A stretch of DNA of 9,937 nt from SAR324 cluster bacterium (GCA_002401295.1 NVSR01000146.1:1-9937); one strand, 5' to 3'. Shown: positions 1 to 6,565, counted from the first letter of the stretch. Translations and numbers: made by a program. The notes: generated by a model not told the origin, from the sequence alone.

Positions 1-1235
1 TTAGAAGCCTCAATCGCCGCATTCAACGACAGAATATTAGTTTGTGAAGCAATTTCTGCAATTACATTCGTAATACCTCCGATTTCTTTACTGCCTGCAG
101 CTATTTTACGAATGGATTTAGTGGTATTTTGCACAGCCTTTGTCCCCTCTTGCGCGTCATTTTGCGCTTCCCTAGCTAATTTCTCTACCTCTTTGACACT
201 TCGCTTGATCTCAATCAATGAATCAGCAAGTTCCTTGATATTAGCTGAGGTTTGGAGGACGGAACTTGCTGAGTGTTCTGTTCCTTCATTGACTTCATCC
301 GATGCTTTTTCCATTTCTGATGTGGTTGCTGAAAGCTGATACGAAACCGTCGAAAGAGATTCTGAGTTTTGATGGATGCTGCTAAAAGCGACTTGCAGTG
401 TTTTAACAAAACCGTTCAATGCTCGCGACATTTCCCCCAGTTCATCCTGACTATTTAATTCTAGTTGTTTTTCTAGATGTCCTTGACTCATCCGGTGAAT
501 AAAACTCACCATATTCTTAATGGGACGGTTAATATAACGATTAATCGCAATGAGTAGAATTACCAAGATTATAAGACTCAATGCACTTCCAATAATTACA
601 TTTTTTATAATCATCAATTGCATTTCTTCAATAATTTTCTCGCGCTCCCGTTGAATAACTATCTCAATTTTATCTACATAACTTCCTGTACCAATTATCC
701 ATTTCCACTGGGGAAAAGCTTTCACAAAAGAAATTTTGGGTTGTGGCCTTTCACTACCCGGTTTAGACCATGTATATGACACCACGCCTTGGCCTTGTTT
801 TTTACTAATATTGACAAATTCTTGAAATAAATAGAGCCCATTATAATCCTTAAAGTCTCCCATAAACTTACCCTCCAGTTTTACTTGAAAGGGGTGCATC
901 AACATAGTTGGCTGAAAATCATTAATCCAAAAATAGCCATTCTCACCATAACGCATGCTCCGGATGAGCTCCATCGCCATTTTCTGCGCTACCTGTGAAT
1001 TGATGTTTTTATCAGAAGAATCCTGATAAATTTTATCTATAGCATTATAGGCAATATCTATATATTTACTAAGAGCAATCTTCTCCTCAATCAGTAATTT
1101 GCTCCGATAGTCTTCAATTCGATTCGCCGCATTACTATACATTACATAAGCTGAAAAAAGAGTGGTTAAAAGTCCGATCAGCACCATCGGTAGAAAAGTA
1201 ATCCCTAGGATTTTGGTTTTGATTGATAGTTTCAT
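1..1235 (-). CDS. Methyl-accepting chemotaxis protein with single Cache sensor, C-terminus outside window
   Basis: Transmembrane chemoreceptor that senses a small ligand outside the membrane and controls the CheA/CheW kinase complex. Only the first 411 codons are present; the reading frame is still open at the left edge. Order of parts: short cationic N-terminus (MKLSIKTK), first membrane helix at about 9-31, periplasmic single Cache domain (sCache_2 type) at about 35-195 with the family signature GENGYFWINDFQPTMLMHP and the later WKWIIGTGSYVDKI, second membrane helix at about 209-231, HAMP domain to about 284 (INRPIK, then DELGEMSRALNGF), then the start of the coiled-coil signalling domain. 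The last visible residues, ASQTNILSLNAAIEAS, are the conserved stretch before the kinase-contact tip. The ATG has a purine-rich GGAAAG close upstream. sCache_2 receptors often bind small organic acids; the actual ligand cannot be read from sequence. No che genes lie in the window. Confidence 0.95.
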   Translation of the reverse strand, partial: MKLSIKTKILGITFLPMVLIGLLTTLFSAYVMYSNAANRIEDYRSKLLIEEKIALSKYIDIAYNAIDKIYQDSSDKNINSQVAQKMAMELIRSMRYGENGYFWINDFQPTMLMHPFQVKLEGKFMGDFKDYNGLYLFQEFVNISKKQGQGVVSYTWSKPGSERPQPKISFVKAFPQWKWIIGTGSYVDKIEIVIQREREKIIEEMQLMIIKNVIIGSALSLIILVILLIAINRYINRPIKNMVSFIHRMSQGHLEKQLELNSQDELGEMSRALNGFVKTLQVAFSSIHQNSESLSTVSYQLSATTSEMEKASDEVNEGTEHSASSVLQTSANIKELADSLIEIKRSVKEVEKLAREAQNDAQEGTKAVQNTTKSIRKIAAGSKEIGGITNVIAEIASQTNILSLNAAIEAS

Positions 1236-1441
1236 CTTCTTTCCATATTGACTGAAGTGCTCATAATTTTCAGCAACTCAGGGTTAACTAAGGCTATGCC
1301 ATCTGATGACAGGATAAGATTACCTACTCAATTACAGGGAACAAAAACTGGGATTTCTACAGAATCAAGAGAATTCACTGCTTGTAGAGACAGCTTAATG
1401 CTAAGAGCTGTCACGATGAATATACAATCCCTCCATGGCAT
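1232..1441 (-). pseudogene. Possible decayed small gene coupled to the chemoreceptor start
   Basis: A frame opening at ATG 1441 reads 37 codons (MPWRDCIFIVTALSIK...IPVFVPCN), meets TGA at 1330-1328, then continues in the same frame for 31 codons (VGNLILSSDGIALVNPELLK...) and ends at a TGA that overlaps the chemoreceptor ATG in an ATGA arrangement. That exact 4-base overlap is typical of translationally coupled genes and is the main reason to list this frame. By eye, IPVFVP followed by LSSDGIAL loosely resembles DUF3343 (small Se/S-carrier-like proteins), but the spacing is imperfect and the conserved cysteine is not in place. There is no good ribosome binding site. It may be a relic, or open by chance. 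The stop could in principle be a selenocysteine codon, but I see no convincing hairpin after it. Confidence 0.25.
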
Positions 1442-1733
1442 TTGCTCAACTGCGGGGGCTTCAAAGTAAACAACTCCCCTGCATCGGTCGGACGGAAGTA
1501 CCGGACAATGATCAAGTTAACAATTAAATTCAATATTTCATTTGTTTATGCAGAGAGTTTTTATGGATAATTTCATATTTTTTAAACTTTTGGAAGTTAT
1601 TACCTAAAAAATCATAAAAGACTTTATGGCAACAAATCGTAAAAGTATAAAATACCAGAGGCCTTCCTCTGCTTTCCTTAAAGGAAGCTAGCGACTTGTT
1701 GAGATTACTTTTACTCCAACCAATGCGACACAA
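1442..1733. other. Gene-poor intergenic stretch
   Basis: No convincing coding frame. On the minus strand, the leader side of the chemoreceptor holds a G/C-rich imperfect stem (1452-1458 with 1476-1482, one mismatch, 17-base loop) in otherwise A/T-rich sequence. Neither a flagellar sigma-28 nor a sigma-54 promoter match was found for the chemoreceptor. The far end holds the terminator-like hairpin of the TPR gene, listed separately. Open frames on both strands here start at TTG or lack a ribosome binding site and resemble nothing known. Confidence 0.6.
1644..1671 (-). terminator. Probable rho-independent terminator of the TPR gene
   Basis: On the minus strand, about 60 bases after the TPR stop codon, CAGAGG and CCTCTG (1671-1666 and 1661-1656) form a 6-bp stem with a 4-base loop, followed by the T-rich GTATTTTAT. 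The stem is short and the T-run interrupted, so efficiency is uncertain. A second small inverted repeat (TTCCTT/AAGGAA, around 1675-1687) lies just before it. Confidence 0.45.
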
Positions 1734-3578
1734 TTAAGAATGATCGGTGAGGGTCTTCTCAGAAAGACGCCTGCGTCTCCACAATTGGTGCGCCGTTTTT
1801 TTCTGCCAACGGGCAATGAGATGTTGCAAGGCCTGCTTTCTATTTAACCCTTTGTAAATATATGCTAAATACATAAACACATCTTTATCTATTTTCATAT
1901 CAAAGGCCTGTTCAAAACATCTGATTGCTGGTTGCAAGCGTTGCTTGTGCAAATACTCTTTTCCTTTCTTAATGAATTGCTGTCGCAAGCTTTCCTGATT
2001 CTCTGCTTTTTCTTTAGCCACTGCTTCCCTGTATTCCATGAGAAGGTTGAGAGACTGTGCTTTCTTCATCACCACCTTATAGGCATCTGATGTTTTTTTC
2101 AGAGTTTCTGGAGTTCGCAAAATGGTTAAGGCTTGCTCCAGGGACTCTATAGCCACCATGTATTTGGATTCTTCGATCAATTCATCTGCCTTCTCCACAA
2201 AATGATCATGCATACTATTTAATTTTTTTCTAATGAGCAGTGAATCTGGATTAATCCGTAATGCCTCTTTGAAAGCATTGCAAGCCTCATGATAGTCCTG
2301 CCATTGTAAATAGATCTCTCCTATATTTTGCCAGGCAAGGCCGTTCTCCGACTCCTCCACTATCCGAGTGAATAAAGACAAAGCTTTTTTGTAACTTCCC
2401 TGCTCGAAGTTAACCATAGCAAGGCGCATAAGTTCGGCCCTACTGAAGAGCCCTTCGGATTGTTGTAAAAGGCCTGCACCTATAAGTAAGTATTTGTAGG
2501 CTAATAAGCGATTGTTTGATTTGTAGTAGATCAGCCCTAAATTAATATTGAGGTAGCGATCATCACGATCTTTTTCCAATAATCTAAAAAAATCCGCAAC
2601 CGCCTCTTCTCGCTGCCCCATTAATGCGAGAGTTAACGCCGCTACCATCTCCAAATAGGGGGGATGGGGTACCACAATACGCAACTCTTCAAAGCAATTT
2701 TGTGCAAGGGTTAAGTCATAATGGCTCAGCGCATAAATCCCCAAGTTGAAAATTTGTTGCTGTCCTGTCAGTTGATCCTGACTCTTTCCTTTTTTTTCAA
2801 AGAGTCTTTGTGCCTTCCGTGCATCAGCCCTAAACTTCTCACAGATCTCATTATAAGTAGGGCTGATCTCTTTTTTTTGTTTTTGTTGAATTCGTATTCT
2901 AATTTTCTCGGTTTCTCCCACATTTTCATCCGACTCAGCCTGCTCTAGCTCCTCCAGCAAGTCATGGATCTGTTCCACATGATGAGCTTTTTTAGCATAG
3001 GTAAGCTCATCAATCACCTCATGCAAGATATCCGGATGAGGTAGAAAACTCGGGAGAACGAAATGTTCTCGCTGCACCTGTGGCTCCACCAGAGCCTGAA
3101 CCTCCAAATCATATTTCTCCACCTTCGCTAAGCTGGCAGCCAAGTTATAAAAAGCTTGGTTGAAGTTCCGGTTGGTTTTTAATGCGTGGCGGTACAGATT
3201 ATTTGCCTGCTTATACTTTTTTGATTTTCTGGCACAATTACCTATAGTATTGGCCAGGCGATAATCTTCTTTTTGAATTTTTAACAGGACCAAGCCAATA
3301 ATAAGAGCACGTTCATGATCTTCTTTCTGCACATAATCATTAAAGACAGGCTCTAGTTCTTCGACCAGCAATTCCGGTAATTGCTCTGCAGCAAAACGAA
3401 ATTCAATATTTGCATGAAAGAACAAGTTGCTACGAACAAATCGCTCCCCTCTCTCGATGGCTTGCTCCACTGCTGCAAGCAGCTTTTTCTCCTGTTGAAT
3501 TTTTATGATACGAGGGAGTTCAATTTGCTGTAAAATTTTATCAATGATCGGTTTATTTTTTTTACGTTGCCTGATCAA
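1734..3578 (-). CDS. Large cytoplasmic tetratricopeptide-repeat protein, function unknown
   Basis: A 614-residue helical-repeat protein with no signal peptide or membrane segment, so probably a cytoplasmic scaffold for protein contacts; I cannot name a partner. It has a strongly basic N-terminus (MIRQRKKNKP). Degenerate TPR-like helical pairs appear at about 85-155. A charged linker runs at about 200-265. A second, clearer TPR block covers about 272-490, with the most canonical unit at 415-446 (AWQNIGEIYLQWQDYHEACN, then AFKEALRINPDS). A last pair at about 532-580 (AIRCFEQAFDM) precedes an Arg-rich tail (WRRRRLSEK). The start is TTG at 3578, chosen because AAGGA lies 8 bases upstream and there is no better ATG. 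The gene stands alone: promoter side divergent from nnr, and about 500 bases before the chemoreceptor on the same strand. No enzymatic domain is visible. Confidence 0.85.
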   Translation of the reverse strand: MIRQRKKNKPIIDKILQQIELPRIIKIQQEKKLLAAVEQAIERGERFVRSNLFFHANIEFRFAAEQLPELLVEELEPVFNDYVQKEDHERALIIGLVLLKIQKEDYRLANTIGNCARKSKKYKQANNLYRHALKTNRNFNQAFYNLAASLAKVEKYDLEVQALVEPQVQREHFVLPSFLPHPDILHEVIDELTYAKKAHHVEQIHDLLEELEQAESDENVGETEKIRIRIQQKQKKEISPTYNEICEKFRADARKAQRLFEKKGKSQDQLTGQQQIFNLGIYALSHYDLTLAQNCFEELRIVVPHPPYLEMVAALTLALMGQREEAVADFFRLLEKDRDDRYLNINLGLIYYKSNNRLLAYKYLLIGAGLLQQSEGLFSRAELMRLAMVNFEQGSYKKALSLFTRIVEESENGLAWQNIGEIYLQWQDYHEACNAFKEALRINPDSLLIRKKLNSMHDHFVEKADELIEESKYMVAIESLEQALTILRTPETLKKTSDAYKVVMKKAQSLNLLMEYREAVAKEKAENQESLRQQFIKKGKEYLHKQRLQPAIRCFEQAFDMKIDKDVFMYLAYIYKGLNRKQALQHLIARWQKKTAHQLWRRRRLSEKTLTDHS

Positions 3579-3586
3579 ACCTAATA

Positions 3587-3591
3587 TCCTT
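3587..3591 (-). promoter_or_regulatory. Ribosome binding site of the TPR gene (decides a TTG start)
   Basis: AAGGA on the minus strand, 8 bases before the TTG at 3578. This is the only purine-rich site near the N-terminal end of the frame and supports TTG as initiation codon. Confidence 0.6.
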
Positions 3592-3631
3592 GGGTAATGA
3601 TTGAATCACTAAAATAAAACAACTTTAGTTT

Positions 3632-3668
3632 AAAAAAGAAGGATCTCTTTTTCAATCCTTCTCTTTTA
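3632..3668. terminator. Hairpin with A-run and T-run in the divergent region (attenuator, 5' stem or bidirectional terminator)
   Basis: AGAAGGAT (3637-3644) and ATCCTTCT (3655-3662) are perfect 8-base complements with a 10-base loop. They are flanked by an A-run at 3632-3636 and a T-run at 3664-3667, so either strand would give a stem followed by U residues. It lies inside the divergent gap, 54 bases before the TPR start codon and next to the candidate TPR -10 box, so it would sit at the very 5' end of that transcript. The stem is A/T-rich and may be weak. Confidence 0.5.
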
Positions 3669-3694
3669 TATCAACTTCATCTCAAGTGAACCAA
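3665..3694 (-). promoter_or_regulatory. Candidate sigma-70-type promoter of the TPR gene
   Basis: TTGGTT (3694-3689) and TATAAA (3670-3665) on the minus strand with an 18-base spacer. The -10 match is good, the -35 moderate. It predicts a start near 3658 and a leader of about 80 bases that begins in the hairpin at 3637-3662. Confidence 0.35.
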
Positions 3695-3720
3695 CAAATG
3701 CCCTCAACTGGTAAAATTTG

Positions 3721-3748
3721 TTGATATTTTACTTTATCACATTGTAAT
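3721..3748 (+). promoter_or_regulatory. Candidate sigma-70-type promoter of nnr
   Basis: TTGATA (3721-3726), 16-base spacer, TGTAAT (3743-3748); each box matches five of six consensus bases. It predicts transcription from about 3755 and an untranslated leader of roughly 110 bases. It is back-to-back with the candidate TPR promoter. Confidence 0.5.
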
Positions 3749-3827
3749 ATTTAAAAAAACCAGGCAAAGTACTCCCCTTGGTTTCCACCTTCAGATGACA
3801 TTGATATGACCCATCTTTTTTCAAAAC

Positions 3828-3842
3828 AGGGCAATTTGCCCT
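3828..3842 (+). promoter_or_regulatory. Small hairpin in the nnr leader
   Basis: AGGGCA-ATT-TGCCCT, a perfect 6-bp stem with a 3-base loop, ends 13 bases before the AGAGGA ribosome binding site (3856-3861) of nnr. No T-run follows, so it is not a terminator. It could affect access to the ribosome binding site or be an operator; role unknown. Confidence 0.35.
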
Positions 3843-3864
3843 CTCATTGGTCTAAAGAGGAATT

Positions 3865-5349
3865 ATGAGGTTGGTTGACTCACAGCAAATGCAAATAATG
3901 GATCGCTATACGATTGATGAAGTAGGGATTCCAGGGCTTGTATTGATGGAGAACGCAGCACGTTCCTGGTTTGCAGCCGCAATCCCTTATCTGACCAAAG
4001 CTCAGCACATCTACGTACTTTGCGGTTCAGGAAATAATGGTGGGGATGGCTATGCCATTGCACGGATTCTAGTCAATCATGGCTACGATTGTTCTGTGAT
4101 TGCAGTCAAAAAGCCAAAATCACAAGATTGCCGGATGAACGCAAAAATTTGGAGTCATTTTGGGGAGACTCTTTCCTGGAGCGAAATGACAACTCAGATC
4201 AGCCTACGAAAGGGAACGTTCTCCTGGATTGACGCGATTCTAGGCACGGGAATATCCACCCCCATTCAAGGTGAATTACGAGAAAGGATGGATACCATCA
4301 ATCAATTACCAGGTAGCAAGATTGGAGTGGATGTCCCATCTGGAATAAACAGCTCAACTGGTGATATCATGGGGGTTGCGCTACAAATGGATGCTACCAT
4401 TACTTTTCAGAAGGAAAAAGTAGGGCACCATCTTTACCCGGGTAAGCAATATTCAGGAATAGTAATCTGCCGGCAGATATCCATCCTGGAATATTTCCCC
4501 AAGATGGCTCAGGAATTCCACCTGATTGATGAAGCACTTGTTGAGAAGTTATTGCCCCAGCGCACTCCTACAGGGTACAAAAATCAATTTGGGCATCTGA
4601 TCACCTGGGGCGGCAGAGCGGGAACCATGGGGGCGAGCTGGATGGCTAGTTATGCCGGACTTAAAATAGGAGCAGGATTATCCACAGCAGCAATCCCTCA
4701 ATCGGAGCAAAGTGTATTTTGGCAACAAGCACCGGAATTAATGACTTACCCCCAAGAGCAAATCACGGGAGATTGGCTGAATCACTTTGATGCCCTGGTA
4801 TTGGGTTGTGGCTTGGGTAGAGAAGAAAATAAGTGGGCTGGTATTCAGAAAATACTACACCAAGCCAACCTGCCTTATGTGCTGGATGCCGATGCCTTCT
4901 ATGGAATCCAGGACTGGAAAAAATTATCCTTGGATCAAGCGATTCTGACTCCCCACCCCGGAGAATTTGCCCAGATTAGTGGTTACCCGAAGCCTCGCAA
5001 CAATGAAGAAAGAATGGAACAGGGGCTTGCTTTTGTCCGAAAATATCCCACAACTCTGGTTCTGAAGGGAGCACCCAGCCTGGTTTTTTCCTCGAAGGGA
5101 GACCTCTATATTAATAGTACAGGTAATGTGGGCATGGCAACGGCTGGCAGTGGGGATGTCTTGGCTGGATTTCTTGGTGGTTTGCTGGCTCAGGGTCTCG
5201 CCCCTCTCCAAGCAGCCCTTTTGGGTACTTGGCTGCACGGTAAGAGTGGGGACCTAGCAAAGGAACAAGCAGGAGAAGCAGCACTCACTGCTACTGACTT
5301 GATCCGAAACCTAGGGAAGGTACTGAAAGGACTTCAGCCTTCAAGTTGA
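3865..5349 (+). CDS. nnr: Bifunctional NAD(P)H-hydrate epimerase / ADP-dependent (S)-NAD(P)H-hydrate dehydratase
   Basis: Metabolite-repair enzyme that restores NAD(P)H damaged by hydration. The N-terminal YjeF_N domain (about 1-215) interconverts R- and S-hydrates; the C-terminal ribokinase-like domain (about 225-490) dehydrates the S form at the cost of ADP. Epimerase signatures: GIPGLVLMENAA (21-32), GSGNNGGDG (54-62), DAILGTG (123-129) and VDVPSG with D156. Dehydratase signatures: GHLITWGGRAGTMGA (243-257), DALVLGCGLG, LDADAF (340-345), LTPHPGE (361-367), LKGAP and TAGSGDVLAG (426-435) with the likely catalytic D431. At 494 residues it has the usual length of the fused form and no key motif is missing. 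The ATG matches the conserved family start (MRLVDSQQM) and has AGAGGA just upstream. Cytosolic. It is transcribed alone, and its TGA directly abuts the stop of the convergent next gene. Confidence 0.97.
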   Translation: MRLVDSQQMQIMDRYTIDEVGIPGLVLMENAARSWFAAAIPYLTKAQHIYVLCGSGNNGGDGYAIARILVNHGYDCSVIAVKKPKSQDCRMNAKIWSHFGETLSWSEMTTQISLRKGTFSWIDAILGTGISTPIQGELRERMDTINQLPGSKIGVDVPSGINSSTGDIMGVALQMDATITFQKEKVGHHLYPGKQYSGIVICRQISILEYFPKMAQEFHLIDEALVEKLLPQRTPTGYKNQFGHLITWGGRAGTMGASWMASYAGLKIGAGLSTAAIPQSEQSVFWQQAPELMTYPQEQITGDWLNHFDALVLGCGLGREENKWAGIQKILHQANLPYVLDADAFYGIQDWKKLSLDQAILTPHPGEFAQISGYPKPRNNEERMEQGLAFVRKYPTTLVLKGAPSLVFSSKGDLYINSTGNVGMATAGSGDVLAGFLGGLLAQGLAPLQAALLGTWLHGKSGDLAKEQAGEAALTATDLIRNLGKVLKGLQPSS

Positions 5350-5640
5350 CTAGGTCACCGCTTCCGTCAAATCCTCTTCAGAGGAAGAACTGACCGGCGT
5401 TTCTTCAGCTGGCTGGCTCGGCTCTTCTGTATAGACTTCTGTTTGTTTCTTGATGATCATCTCTTCCAAAGTTTCCTTTTGAGCTAGTAAATCCTCAAGG
5501 GAACTAGCTGGACCGAACTTGATTGGCCGAGGTATATTCTTAACCAATTCAAGCATTTGTTCATGGTTTTTAGCAATCATCATTTGGGCAACCACACCAG
5601 CAGCCAGCCCTGCAGTCAAACCATAGAAAAAACCTTTCAT
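5350..5640 (-). CDS. Small membrane-anchored protein with coiled-coil and acidic tail, function unknown
   Basis: A 96-residue protein I do not recognise. Residues 1-23 form one hydrophobic, glycine-rich helix (MKGFFYGLTAGLAAGVVAQM) with small-residue spacing like YtxH-type membrane anchors. A short linker follows, then a charged amphipathic segment at about 47-66 (SLEDLLAQKETLEEMIIKKQ) that may form a short coiled coil. The tail is Glu/Ser/Pro-rich and probably disordered. The expected topology is an inner-membrane anchor with the rest in the cytoplasm. The only upstream signal is a modest GGGA 5 bases before ATG. It follows a 31-codon membrane-protein gene by 23 bases on the same strand, so the two are probably co-transcribed. 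Its stop codon is immediately adjacent to that of nnr on the other strand. Confidence 0.7.
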   Translation of the reverse strand: MKGFFYGLTAGLAAGVVAQMMIAKNHEQMLELVKNIPRPIKFGPASSLEDLLAQKETLEEMIIKKQTEVYTEEPSQPAEETPVSSSSEEDLTEAVT

Positions 5641-5663
5641 ATTTTTCCCAGTAGATAATAAAA

Positions 5664-5759
5664 TTATTTGATAGTTCGCCCGTAAACGAAAAAGGCTCCT
5701 AAGTAGACAACAGAAATAATAGCAACTGTAGTGAGAATATTAATTTCGTGTCCTGACAT
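5664..5759 (-). CDS. 31-residue single-pass membrane microprotein
   Basis: A short gene easily missed by length cut-offs. It encodes a polar N-terminus (MSGHEINIL), one hydrophobic helix at about residues 8-26 (TTVAIISVVYLGAFFVY) and a basic tail (GRTIK), so the positive-inside rule puts the C-terminus in the cytoplasm. The ATG has an excellent ribosome binding site, GGAGAG, with GGAG 5 bases before the start. The next gene downstream, also a small membrane protein, begins 23 bases after the stop, which suggests one operon. The frame stays open upstream to a TTG near a GGAGGG (around 5819), allowing an alternative 51-residue form; the 31-residue form is favoured by its better spaced site. It resembles in architecture the small subunits that accompany membrane complexes, but I cannot assign it to a family. 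Confidence 0.65.
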   Translation of the reverse strand: MSGHEINILTTVAIISVVYLGAFFVYGRTIK

Positions 5760-5762
5760 GGT

Positions 5763-5768
5763 CTCTCC
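5763..5768 (-). promoter_or_regulatory. Ribosome binding site of the 31-codon gene
   Basis: GGAGAG on the minus strand; its GGAG ends 5 bases before the ATG at 5759, which is ideal spacing. It is the strongest evidence that this short frame is translated. Confidence 0.65.
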
Positions 5769-5882
5769 GCTCCAAAAAAAATTCAACATCATTGGTTTTA
5801 AAGCTTGGATACTAGTCAAATCCCTCCAAAGTTTCAATCGGAATTATTATTTTCAGTTGACGCTGCCGCCAGACTACCTTAA

Positions 5883-5912
5883 AACTGATCAGAGAAATCA
5901 GTTAACTAGTTA
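5883..5912. repeat. Two adjacent inverted repeats in the frr / small-gene divergent region
   Basis: AACTGAT (5883-5889) and ATCAGTT (5897-5903) are 7-base complementary arms around a 7-base spacer. The 10-base palindrome TAACTAGTTA (5903-5912) begins at the last base of the second arm. They lie between frr and the divergent microprotein gene, where an operator could control one or both. On the minus strand the first repeat is followed by TTTTAA, so a weak terminator is also possible. Confidence 0.35.
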
Positions 5913-5944
5913 CAGGCGACTCAAAGCATAAGTCACTGATATTT

Positions 5945-5974
5945 TTGGACTACGACAAGCATACAACCTAGGAT
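5945..5974 (+). promoter_or_regulatory. Weak candidate promoter of frr
   Basis: TTGGAC (5945-5950), 18-base spacer, TAGGAT (5969-5974), ending 13 bases before the frr ATG. If used, the transcript would start only a few bases before the start codon, in line with the absence of a clear ribosome binding site. A moderate match only. Confidence 0.25.
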
Positions 5975-5987
5975 ACAGAGATTAACC

Positions 5988-6542
5988 ATGGAAGCTATTC
6001 TACAAGAAACCAAGAAAAAAATGACCGGGGCTCTTGAGGCCTTAAAAAGTGATTTCCATAGAGTTCGTACTGGGCGAGCCAATCCTGCGATGCTGGAAGG
6101 AGTGAAGGTGGATTATTATGGAACCCCCACAGCGCTCAACCAGGTGGGTAATATTTCCGTTCCCGACCCACAATTGATCGTCATTGCCCCTTGGGAGAAA
6201 AACCTACTCAAAGAAATTGAAAAAGCCCTACTTCGGGCTGATTTGGGTATGACTCCACAAAATGATGGTAATACTATTCGACTGCCCTTCCCTCCTTTAA
6301 CAGAGGATCGAAGAAAAGATCTGGTAAAACAAATCAAACAACTAGGTGAAAAGGCAAAGTTGGCAATCCGCAACGTGCGTCGAGATGCAAACGATAAATT
6401 AAAGCAACTGGAAAAGGAAAAAGAGATTTCTGAAGACGATGAAAAAAAAGGACACACTAAGGTCCAACAAGTCACCGACGATTTCATCAAGCAGGTGGAT
6501 GGGCTGATCAAAGAAAAAGAACAGGAACTCATGTCTATCTAA
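5988..6542 (+). CDS. frr: Ribosome recycling factor
   Basis: RRF, with EF-G, splits the post-termination ribosome so that subunits can be reused; essential in most bacteria and cytosolic. The 184-residue length is standard. Family signatures present: RTGRANPAML (27-36), VDYYGTPT (41-48), the domain II stretch APWEKNLLKEIEKA (67-80) and GMTPQNDG (87-94), PFPPLTEDRRKDL (100-112), and AIRNVRRDAND (126-136) with the conserved arginines of helix-rich domain I. The ATG gives the normal family N-terminus, yet only a weak AGAG lies upstream. In many bacteria frr follows rpsB-tsf-pyrH; here it stands alone, divergent from the microprotein operon and convergent with yigZ, so it presumably has its own promoter. 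Nothing is truncated. Confidence 0.98.
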   Translation: MEAILQETKKKMTGALEALKSDFHRVRTGRANPAMLEGVKVDYYGTPTALNQVGNISVPDPQLIVIAPWEKNLLKEIEKALLRADLGMTPQNDGNTIRLPFPPLTEDRRKDLVKQIKQLGEKAKLAIRNVRRDANDKLKQLEKEKEISEDDEKKGHTKVQQVTDDFIKQVDGLIKEKEQELMSI

Positions 6543-6565
6543 GGATTTGACTCCTGAATAAATCG

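Noticed and set aside
1328..1330. TGA as a selenocysteine codon
   Set aside because: The bases after it do not form a clear bacterial SECIS stem with the usual loop, and nothing else here points to selenoprotein synthesis. Kept only as a question within the interrupted-frame finding.
1248..1469. 73-codon plus-strand frame beside the chemoreceptor start
   Set aside because: No ribosome binding site, no recognisable composition or domain, and it runs antisense to the more suggestive minus-strand frame.
1530..1733. 67-codon minus-strand frame right after the TPR gene
   Set aside because: It starts at TTG just after the TPR stop, lacks a ribosome binding site, spans the terminator-like hairpin, and has Lys/Phe/Asn-rich composition typical of translated A/T-rich spacer.
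4924..5238. 104-codon minus-strand frame inside nnr
   Set aside because: Shadow of the dehydratase domain; the sense strand carries intact conserved motifs throughout.
5731..5931. 66-codon plus-strand frame between the small membrane genes and frr
   Set aside because: It runs antisense across the microprotein start and its ribosome binding site, has no ribosome binding site of its own and resembles nothing.
6116..6532. 138-codon minus-strand frame inside frr
   Set aside because: Antisense shadow with Ser/Phe-rich translation; frr is complete and conserved.
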